DNA of 64,000 bases from Amoebidium appalachense. Its lineage: Eukaryota > Ichthyosporea. A program made the position numbers and the translations under genes. The stretch's first letter is position 1; each line of letters begins with the position of its first letter. Positions 9,830 to 64,000 of the stretch are shown here, piece after piece. The DNA lies in assembly GCA_963693365.1 (NCBI GenBank), contig CAVNZM010000003.1, positions 10,912,001-10,976,000 on the forward strand. Reading direction: 5' to 3'. Under the pieces are notes generated by a model, which was not told the origin of the DNA, did not search any database, and saw only the letters and a list, made by a program, of their open reading frames with translations.

Positions 9830-10306
9830 CTTTCTGTGACATCTCATGGTCAATCACTATATATATGGTTAGGAGGATCATAATCCTAGTGTCAACCAGG
9901 AGACCCGATCCTAATCACAACTAGGACTCTGGATCCTAGTTACAACTAGGACAATATATCCTAGTTACAACTAGGATGACGTCATCCTAGTTGGTACTAG
10001 GATGACGTCACTCGTTTATCTTCAATGGCTGTACGACACAACTGTGCGGTTTCATGCACTCTAATAATTGCGAATATGTGTGTGTACGACAAAGCTGTGC
10101 GGTTTCATGCACTCTAGTTGCGAATATGTGTATGTATATAGTGACATACTTTGATTGCAGGAAGTTGCTACCAAAGAGATGTGCGCGATGCGGTGATTTG
10201 AAATACATGTGATGTCGCCAGATACAAACCCAAATACCAACCCAAATACCCTACGCGCAGGCACACACGTACACACAGTCACTTGCAAGTGCTTGCGCAC
10301 ACACGT

Positions 10307-10379
<73 letters not shown>

Positions 10380-10462
10380 CACAACGCCACTACCCAAGCT
10401 CCCCCCCTTTTTTTTTCCCTCCTCCACGAAAACATGACTATGTGTGTGTGTTTTGTTCAAGT

Positions 10463-10503
<41 letters not shown>

Positions 10504-10567
10504 GGAAGACTGTGTGGTTGTGGTTGTGTGTGTGCATGTGTGGTACGTGCGGGTGTGCGGGTGTGCA

Positions 10568-10619
<52 letters not shown>

Positions 10620-10808
10620 AATGTGCGTGCGTGGGTGTTTATTTTGGAACAGGTTGTCAGGTGTGTTGTTTTAGAGGTTGTGTGTATGCGTGTGCCGTGC
10701 ATGTAATGATGGTGGTGGTGGTGATGGTGTTTGGGGGGGGGGAGGGAAGTCCAAGTGCTTGCGCACACGTGCATGCGCGCACGCAACCACACACACACGC
10801 ACACGCAC

Positions 10809-10899
<91 letters not shown>

Positions 10900-11031
10900 C
10901 ACAACACCGCTGCCCCCCCCCCCCCTCCCCCCCCTTTCTTTGCCCTCCTCCACGAGAACATGTGACTGTGTGTGTGTGTGTGAGGGGGGATGGGGGGAGG
11001 GGGGAGGGGGAGGCGGACTGTGTGGTTGTGG

Positions 11032-11125
<94 letters not shown>

Positions 11126-11816
11126 TACGCGGGAGTGTGCAGGTGTGCATGCTTGTTTGTGTGTGTGTGTGTGTGTGTGTGAATGTGCGTGCGTGGGTGT
11201 TTACTTTGGAAGATGTTGTCAGGTGTGATGTTGTAAAGGTTTTGTGTATGTGTGTGCCGTGCACGTAATGATGGTGGTGGTGGTGATGGCGTTTGGTGGG
11301 TGGGTGGGGGGGGGGGGGGGGGGGGGGGGGAGAGGGGGGGCCACCAGCCTTTGGAGATTGATGTGTGCCTCCCGCAGTTCACGGATGTGGATCCTTGCAG
11401 CATTGGTGGTGGCCAGCTTGAGGCGGGCCTTGAGAATGCAGCAGTACTCACATTTGACGAAGTTGGTGGTCTCGGTGCTTAAACTTACACCCTTGAAATG
11501 GGTTCTCCAGGCTGCGTGAAACCCCTCTTGATCAAGGTAGCCCTTGTCTGTTACCCGTGCTTGCCGTTTGCGCTTGTGGCCTGAGGCAGTCTGGAAGGTG
11601 TGAAGATCGATTAGTGTGGGTTTTTTTCTCTCTGTCAGTAAGGTGTAGGCGGGGTGTTTTTTTTTGTTGTTGTTGTTCTTGTTGTTCTGCCTTCCCCCCC
11701 GGGGGGAGGGGGGGGGGGGGGGGGGGGGGAGGGGGGGGTTTACACGATTTCATGCACGTATGCTCACATACCAATTCGCCTACACATTCTGACGTACACA
11801 TACTGTAACACACACG

Positions 11817-11897
<81 letters not shown>

Positions 11898-12132
11898 TAG
11901 GCGCTTAAGAAGTAGGGTTGCATGGAGGTGCATGTTATGCTGCATACCTCACATGATGTCAGGATGTCAGGCTACATTACGACGTATACTATCCCAAATA
12001 CGGAAGATGGACAGGTTTGGCCCATTATCCCCCCCTGCCCCCCTCTCCCTCGGTATACACTCTGTTTGCCCCAATGTACTCAACATTGCAGTGCTTGCCC
12101 CCCCCCCCCCTCCCCCCCTCCCAAGTTCTCCA

Positions 12133-12207
<75 letters not shown>

Positions 12208-13645
12208 AGCATGCACACACGTACCCATACACGCACACATTCTCACACACATGCTTAAACTGCCCACCCTGTTGTCTTCCTCCACATCCCCCCCTCCCCC
12301 CCCCCCCCCCCCCCCAAAAAAAAAAAAAACACATACACACACACAAGCACACGCGTACACACACATGTACACAGCCACACAGAGGGGGGGAGAGAGACGT
12401 GCCTGGTCGGGGCCAAGTACATGTTCCTGTTCGTCGAAATCGGGATGGAGCTGTGCCCACCGTGCCTCGAATTCTTCTTGGTTGGCTGTGTCCTCGGCTG
12501 TGATATCCTGTGTTTTCCAAGCGGACGTAGGTCAGTATTTATGTAACAATATCTGTATGGGTAGAATAGAGGTTGTGTTTCGAATGTGGAGTTTTGGATG
12601 GATGTTTTCGTGTGTGTATGTGTGTGGGTGCCCTTGCATGTGTGTGTGCCTGACACTGTGCGTGTGTACGTGTGTATGTGCTTGTGTGCCTGTGTGTGTG
12701 TGTGTTTGTGTTTCGTAATGGATGTCCCTTTGTTTGTTTGGGTGTTTGGGTGTTGCTTCGATGGTAATAGGGACATGTGTAATGTGCTGTGTGGTGTGTG
12801 ATTGCATGTGTGTGTCGTTTGAAGTTTGTGTGTGTGTGTGGGTATGTGTGTATGTGTGTGTGCATAACCTCCTGAGTTGCAGTGTGCTGGTTGTAAAAGT
12901 TAATAATGTACGATAAAATGCATGTCACACGCTTGTGTTTCAAAAGGTTGTTTATGTATGTATGCATGTTGATAAGGATGCCATAGTGCTTGTGTGTTGT
13001 TCGGTTGGGGGGGGGGGGGGGGGGGGGGGGGGAGGGAGGGGGGGGGAGGGGGGGGGATGGGGGGGGGGGGGGGAGTGGGGTTTCACGTGCACCATTGCAT
13101 GCCACGTGTGCTTCGATGGTGAAGGCATGGGTAAGGCAGTGTGGGTCAATATGACATTGTGATGGATGTGCCTGTGTGGGTGGGTGGACGGCATTGTGTG
13201 GGTTGGTATCTCTCTGTGTGTGCCTGGGTGTGTTTGTATCTGGGTAATGAGGTTAAACAGGTGACACTGAGTGAGATAAAGCAAGTTTCGTGAATAGGTG
13301 GATTTACGAGTGAGTGTGTGGACCCGCGGGAATTTGGTTGTTTGGGTAGATTGGTGGATGGGTGGGTGGGTTTGCGGGTGGGTGTGTCTGAATGCCCAGC
13401 CATGTTTTCCTGTGCTTGTGTGTTCGTGGGCTTCCTTGGTTGCATTGTACCATATATGCAGGAGTGCTTGTGGGGGGGGAGGGGGGAGGGGGGGGGGAGG
13501 GGGGGGGGAGAGCAAATTATATACGTATGTGGGTGTGGGTTTGGGTGTGGGTGTGAGTGTAGGGGTGTGGCTGCGGGTGGGTGGGGTGGTGGGTGGGTGG
13601 GTGTGGGTGTGTGTGTTTGTGTTCTATTGATTTTGTGTTCGAGAA

Positions 13646-13685
<40 letters not shown>

Positions 13686-14335
13686 TAAGGTAATGTGAAG
13701 CAATATGATGTTGCATGCGCCTGTGTGGGTTGGGGGGGGGGGGGGGGGGGGGGGGGGTCGGTGTCTCTCTCTCTCTGACAGTTTATGGGTGTGTTTGTGT
13801 GTGGGAATGAGGTTTAGCAGGTGAGCGGGTGGGTGGGTGGGTGGCTGTGCCCAGCAGTGTATGCTTGTGCATGTGTTAGCGTGCATGTTTATAATACGTG
13901 TTCGTGTATGTGTGTATGTGTGTGTAGAACGGTGTGCATGTGTGCATGTGTGCATGTGTGTGTAATTCCGTGTACGTAGTTGCGTGTGTGCGTATGTACG
14001 TGCGTGTAGGTGTATGCATTGAGATGTGGTTTGGGGGGGGGGGGGGGGGGGGGGGGGGGTATATATGAAATACACACCCTGACGTACTCCATCCAGATCT
14101 CTTCCTTGGTGTAAGCGGGCGGCAAGCGTATCGTAGACGTGTCGGGCATCAACTGACCGATGAGGTCGATGAATTCGGAAAACCAGGCAATAAATCTCTC
14201 CCCCGCCAAAGAGATGTTGCCTTCACCGGTGTTGCCATGTACGTAAAACCGAGCTCCTTGTAGGAATTCATTCTTTCTGGCCATGAACGTGTTTCGGCAC
14301 ATTCCCATGATGTTGATGAATGCTTCTTGGCAGAT
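8096..14335 (-). CDS. DUF7869-like multi-exon gene (partial model)
   Basis: Four minus-strand exons form one protein: 14084-14335, 12399-12507, 11345-11631 and 8096-9829. Splice phases agree with these borders (0; 0 to 1; 1 to 0; 0). The order of motifs (a hydrophobic block with HGN, a short cysteine motif CEYCC, a SVIVDSMDQAK strand, MDNASENH and GHTHEDIDGRF) matches large eukaryotic proteins carrying DUF7869. The acidic and His positions resemble an RNase H-like/DDE fold, so a transposon origin is possible; that is inference. Upstream exons and the promoter were not found. Confidence 0.7.
9866..10008. promoter_or_regulatory. cluster of palindromes with two TGACGTCA (CRE) cores
   Basis: TCCTAGTT and AACTAGGA alternate five or more times over about 140 bp. 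The segment 9969-9992 is a perfect 24-bp palindrome centred on TGACGTCA (9977-9984), and a second TGACGTCA lies at 10003-10010. It sits directly upstream of the large DUF7869-like exon, in the intron of the model. It may be a CREB/ATF-type binding cluster, a cruciform-forming site, or the ends of foldback elements; sequence alone does not decide. Confidence 0.55.
10028..10137 (+). repeat. ~54-bp tandem duplication
   Basis: Two consecutive copies share GTACGACA, GCTGTGCGGTTTCATGCA (second copy) and TTGCGAATATGTGTG. Intronic, next to the palindrome cluster. Confidence 0.75.
10283..11300 (+). repeat. large tandem duplication (~470-550 bp units)
   Basis: Two copies (about 10283-10735 and 10753-11300) share the same series of landmarks: a (CA)n array, ATGCACAAC, CCCTCCTCCACGA, a G tract, ACTGTGTGGTTGTGG, a (TG)n array, GAATGTGCGTGCGTGGGTGT, TTGTCAGGTGTG and GTAATGATGGTGGTGG. 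They differ mainly in microsatellite length. Lies in an intron of the DUF7869-like gene. Confidence 0.85.
11345..11631 (-). CDS. DUF7869-like gene, internal exon with CEYCC motif
   Basis: Reads through a basic stretch GHKRKRQARV (possible nuclear localisation signal), then FHAAWRTHFKG, NFVKCEYCCILKARLK and a helical HIRELREAHINLQRL. In DUF7869 proteins this cysteine motif and helix directly precede the MDQAK block, which begins the next exon. The acceptor TGACAG at 11632 fits phase 1; the alternative TTCCAG at 11600 would need phase 0. The donor is CTG followed by gtggcc, weak, and a poly-C tract starts at once. Confidence 0.7.
11646..12398. other. intron of the DUF7869-like gene, low complexity
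   Basis: Holds a G tract (11701-11738), (CA)n arrays (11813-11895, 12134-12192) and C(n)A(n) at 12296-12329. No coding exon recognised. Confidence 0.6.
12399..12507 (-). CDS. possible DUF7869-like gene linker exon
   Basis: Acceptor AACACAG, then an acidic open stretch (DITAEDTANQEEFEARWAQ). The donor is either gtctct at 12398 (phase 1, fits the next exon) or a GC donor at 12402. There are no family motifs here; support is only splice signals, phase and position. Confidence 0.45.
12508..14083. other. intron of the DUF7869-like gene, TG- and G-rich
   Basis: Degenerate TGTG- and GGGT-rich sequence with several G tracts (13007-13080, 13646-13683, 13732-13757, 14032-14059). No exon recognised. 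Confidence 0.6.
14084..14335 (-). CDS. DUF7869-like gene, upstream exon
   Basis: An 84-codon exon bounded by CCCAG and gtcagg. It begins ICQEAFINIMGMCRNTF and continues with YVHGNTGEGN and YTKEEIWMEY, the pattern found N-terminal to the cysteine motif in DUF7869 proteins. The donor is followed by TATATA and a poly-C tract, as at many TOR donors. Confidence 0.7.
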
Positions 14336-14555
14336 CTGGGATGAGAATGAATGGGATGGGGAGGGGGGAGGGGGCGGTGGGGGGGGGGGGGGGGGGGGGG
14401 GGGGGAGGTCATTTGGTGTATTGTTTTTCTTAACCTTGTTCCCCTCCCCCCCCCTCCCCTTCTTCCTCACCGACCTCGCTGCTCCTTCACACATGTTATC
14501 ATTCCATGCTCTCCCCACCCGGGCCCGCTCCTCCCCCGGCCTTCCTGCCCCCATC

Positions 14556-14607
<52 letters not shown>

Positions 14608-15816
14608 CCTCCCTCCCCCCCCCCCCCCCCCCCCCTCTGTCTGCATCTCCCTCTCTATGCCTGGCAGACCTCGCCCCCCCCCCCCCCCCCCCCTCCCCTC
14701 CCGTTCTTTCCTCCCCCTCTCCCCCCCCCCCCCCCCCCCCCCCCAATCCCCCCATCCCCCCCCCCCCCTCCGGTATTCACCTCCTCCCTCCCCCCTCCCC
14801 CTCTGTCTGCATCTCCCTCTCTATGCCTGGCAGACCTCGCCTCCCCCCCCCCCCCCCCCCCTCCCCTCTCGTTCTTTCCTCCCCCTTTCCCCCCCCCCCC
14901 CCCCCCCCCCCCCCCCACCATCCCCCATCCCCCCCCCCCCCCCCTCCGGTATTCATCATTACTTTATTAGACCAATAGACACCACTCTTCCCCCTGTCTC
15001 TCCTGGCTCTTGCCAACGAATAGCCCTTCCCCCCCCCCCCCCCCCCCCCCCCCCCACCCAACACACACACACACACACTCTCTCTCTCTCTCTCTCCCCC
15101 CCCCCCCCCCCCTCTCTCTCTCTCCCCCTCTCTCTCCCTCTCTCTCTCTCTCTCAGATTTGCACGCGCGTGGCAACCGTCATGTGTTGGCATGAGCATCA
15201 ACGAAGCCATCACGTGGTCCAGGCCCGGTCCCCCTTTTTGACCCTCTTGTGTATCTAGAGCTCTCTCCTTCTCTCCCTATAAACACGCTTAAAATTTCTG
15301 TCCACATGCACATCTCAGTTTTTAAGTTTTATCCAAAATTTAAACATTTATAAGTCACTGGCGGTTGGTGTTCTAACGTAGCTAATGGGACTGTGTCCTA
15401 TGCACTCTTCCGGCAGCAGGTGGATGACGTTAACCAAACGTGTTAAAATAAAAATAAAAAAAATAAATAAGAAACTGGCGGTTGGGGTGGTGTGTGTGGC
15501 CGGACCAGCACAAAAGCACAACTGTTTGCCGAACTCTGTGCGTAGTATGTGCCGAACTCTGGATGCAACCACATTAGTTGCTGCCGTGTTATATGCCTGT
15601 GTGATGCTGATTGTGTGGGTGCGTGGGTGCGTGGGTGGGTGCGTGGGTGCGTGGGTGTAACACAAACAACCCCAAAACACAACCCCACTTGGGTTTTGCA
15701 AAAACTCATCAGCGCATCCGGTCTCGAGGATGTGGATGTGGGAGGGAGAGAGAAAGGATTAGTCGGGAAGGGAAGATGGAGGAGGGGAAATGGGAAAGTG
15801 GGGAGAAGGTGTGTGT

Positions 15817-15847
<31 letters not shown>

Positions 15848-16922
15848 GGGGGGGGGGGGAGGAGGATTATGTTGATATGTGATACGAGTTCGGCTTCCGA
15901 ATCAAGTTTCTATTCAATCGTGGTTCCATGCCACAGTTTCATACATCATAAAAGATCTAACTGTCGCGCATGCACACACCGTGTGACACGCATGCGCGCG
16001 CACACACGTGCACTGTTTCATGCACAGACACACGCACACACGCACACACACACACATGCACATGTTCACACACACACACACACACACAGTGTCACACACA
16101 CACACACACACAGTGTCACACACACGCGCGCGCACACACACACACGCACACGCACAAACCAAAAAAAAAGAAGGAAAAAAAAAAGAAAGAAAGAAAGAAA
16201 GAAAGGGGGAAAAAAAAAGGAAAAAAAAAACTTTAAGAAAACAGCCTTCGGTATCTGCGGTTCCTGGGCCTATTATTATAGCTAAAGTCTAGGGACCTAC
16301 ACGACTGACTATAGCGCTCACTGCGCTCAAAAGCTTTGGTCTTGGTCACTAGACCGGCCTCGCTAACGCGCGCGGCGAGGAGACTGTTTGAGAGAAGCGA
16401 AAAACACGACTTTTATAGTCGCTTCTACAGGAAGAGATGTGTGATGCCGATCATCACACCATCTTCTTCCGATTGGCGGATAAAATGAGTATCTATTTCT
16501 GCAAGTTATGCCTGTTGACTTCTATTTATTTTTATTAATATTCTCATTAGAGCCATGGGGCACTGTCCTTGATAGAAGCTACATCACTGTGTGACTGGGA
16601 CAAACAACCTGTACTTCTCATACCCCAAACCAGCAAGTGCCACACAAGCACACCAACTTGGAGTAGGACAAAGAAAAAGAGATTCGAAAAAAAACCCAGT
16701 GATGATAAATCACGATAAGTATCAGAAAACTAAATATAGCACGAGCTACATATAATTTCCGAAAGTCATCCAAGCACACGGAGTCCAACCGAGCTCTAAA
16801 AAAAAAAAAACGAGCACCACAAACTTGGCTACCGAAAAAAAAAAAAAAAAAAAAAAAGAAAAAAGATAGCCACCGCTAAAAAGGAGGCACCATTTCATCT
16901 CTCAAATATGCAGATATCCTAG

Positions 16923-16953
<31 letters not shown>

Positions 16954-17254
16954 CATCTTAACCTGGTGTGTATACGGAGCTCATCTTTCGTTCATGTGAC
17001 TGGTATTCTGAGGTACAAAAACTTCAGCCTTCTAATTTCCTTTCCGCTTTGAGTCATCCTAACCGATAAACACACGGACTCAAACCCGGGGGTTTCAAAA
17101 CAACACTCCAAACAGTACATAAAGCTAACCAGGATTCGAACGGTATGAAAAAGAGATATCCCAATCCCATCCCCTGTAAAACCGCAAAACAATTGAAAGA
17201 CATAACTCATGCTTCGAGTGATGGCTTTCGCATTGTCCCTTTGGTTCGACCAGC
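14336..17254. other. intergenic region between DUF7869-like gene and TOR 3' end
   Basis: Both neighbours lie on the minus strand, so this holds the TOR 3' flank and the 5' part of the DUF7869-like gene. 14608-14955 is a C-rich tandem duplication of about 175 bp. 15020-15155 is C(n)(CA)n then (TC)n. 15810-15859 is (TG)n then G(n). 15980-16230 is CA-rich then A-rich. 16240-16560 is unique sequence without a recognisable gene. A possible poly(A) signal for TOR (AATAAA on the minus strand) lies near 16530, distant from the stop. Missing upstream exons of the DUF7869-like gene could be here (an open stretch near 15160-15240 was not convincing). Confidence 0.5.
14608..14955 (+). repeat. ~175-bp C-rich tandem duplication
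   Basis: Both halves contain CTCTGTCTGCATCTCCCTCT, ATGCCTGGCAGACCTCGCC, CGTTCTTTCCTCCCCC and CTCCGGTATTCA, separated by C tracts. Confidence 0.85.
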
Positions 17255-63236
<45,982 letters not shown>

Positions 63237-63241
63237 CTGTA

Positions 63242-63537
63242 CCGGGGGGGTTAGAATGAGAATAATACAAAACACGGGGAGTTAGAATGAGAATAATACA
63301 AAACACGGGGGGTTAGAATGAGAATAAAACAAAACACGGGGGGCTAGAATGAGAATAATACAAAACACGGGGGTTTAAAATGAGAATAATACAAAACACG
63401 GGGGGTTAGAATGAGAATAATACAAAACACGGCGGGTTAGAATGAGAATAACACAAAACACGGGGGGTTAGAATGAGAATAATACAAAACACGGGGGCTA
63501 GAATGAGAATAATACAAAACACGGGGGGTTAGAATGA
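63242..63537 (-). repeat. 30-bp minisatellite next to TOR exon 1 acceptor
   Basis: About 9.5 copies of a unit with TTAGAATGAGAATAATAC and AAAACACGGGGG. The first unit begins six bases from the acceptor, so its C-rich end (sense strand) supplies the polypyrimidine tract. Confidence 0.9.
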
Positions 63538-63640
63538 ATTGCATCACACGAGTGTGATGTACATGCTCACGTCGGACAACGCAACGCAGATTGCAAAGCA
63601 CACATAGGGTTTTTTTATTTGTTTTTTTTTTTTTTTTTTT

Positions 63641-63682
<42 letters not shown>

Positions 63683-63771
63683 ATTATGAATCACCCTGCA
63701 GAACAATAAAAATGACAAAATCGAACTATAAGTAGGGCTCGAAGAATGCTTCCCTCTCATAGTACATACCT

Positions 63772-63818
<47 letters not shown>

Positions 63819-63836
63819 ACACACACACACCACGAC

Positions 63837-63869
<33 letters not shown>

Positions 63870-64000
63870 TGCCACCACCACCACAACCACACCACCATCA
63901 CCCAAAAAAAAAAAAAAGACAAAAGACCAAAAAATCTACGGACACACTATTCCGTCCCCTCCCCCCCCCCCCCCCCCCCCCTCCCCCCCCCCCCCCCCCC

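Noticed and set aside
15150-15240. Possible upstream exon of the DUF7869-like gene (MASLMLMPTHDGCHARAN)
   Set aside because: Frame and splice sites are ambiguous and no family motif is present.
14283-15241. Long open frames coding Pro-, Gly-, Cys/Val- or His/Thr-rich polypeptides here and throughout the window
   Set aside because: They are translations of C/G homopolymers and (CA)n/(TG)n arrays in several frames at once, with no domain and no splice or start context.
16240-16560. Unique-looking segment considered as an snRNA or other structured RNA
   Set aside because: No recognisable snRNA or rRNA core sequence and no clear promoter; left as unannotated intergenic sequence.
16990-17140. 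Possible tRNA-like B box (GTTCGAATCCTGG on the minus strand) near 17125 and a similar GGGTTTGAGTCC at 17080
   Set aside because: No matching A box, acceptor stem or cloverleaf could be folded around either.

Overview
This is nuclear DNA of an intron-dense, repeat-swollen eukaryote. The main gene is a Target of Rapamycin (TOR) kinase on the minus strand, with 61 short exons (16-228 bp) spread over about 46 kb (63236 down to 17255). Every exon junction keeps reading phase. The introns are packed with (CA)n/(TG)n arrays, long C/G homopolymers, minisatellites and short interspersed repeats. The TOR protein looks animal-like (catalytic GDRHPSN and [12 protein letters not shown]-terminus GWCPFW) and one neighbouring gene carries a DUF7869-like domain. 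A unicellular relative of animals such as an ichthyosporean would fit, but this is a low-confidence inference; no rRNA or organellar marker is present.

Layout. 1-1987 (minus): a copia-type LTR retrotransposon cut by the window edge, with gag, zinc knuckle and protease, then the start of integrase in another frame. 3194-7216 (plus): pol of a Ty3/gypsy element (RT, RNase H, integrase) broken by two frame changes, with an unusual proline-rich C-terminal extension. 7217-8095: repeats and C tracts. 8096 to about 14335 (minus): a four-exon partial model of a DUF7869-like gene, whose introns hold palindromes and a tandem duplication of roughly 470 bp. 14336-17254: intergenic, low complexity. 17255-63236 (minus): TOR, lacking only roughly the first 190 residues by comparison with human mTOR, since the gene runs off the right edge. 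63237-64000: a TOR intron with a 30-bp minisatellite.

Joining the 61 exons gives 6594 nt of coding sequence (2198 codons) after allowing for one missing base in a G run of exon 23. Order of domains: HEAT repeats (exons 1-28), FAT (29-46), FRB (47-50), kinase (51-58), short negative-regulatory linker (59), FATC (60-61, the last exon only 16 bp).

The most unusual content is in intron architecture. (1) About half of the TOR 5' splice sites are followed within about 30 nt by a poly-C tract on the sense strand. (2) At least nine exon boundaries have been tandemly copied into the adjacent intron, some several times, so decoy splice sites stand next to real ones. (3) A family of short interspersed repeats, all in one orientation, ends in poly-C. 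(4) Compound tracts show a fixed polarity, (TG)n or T(n) followed by G(n). Exon numbers below (E1-E61) count from the right end of the window.
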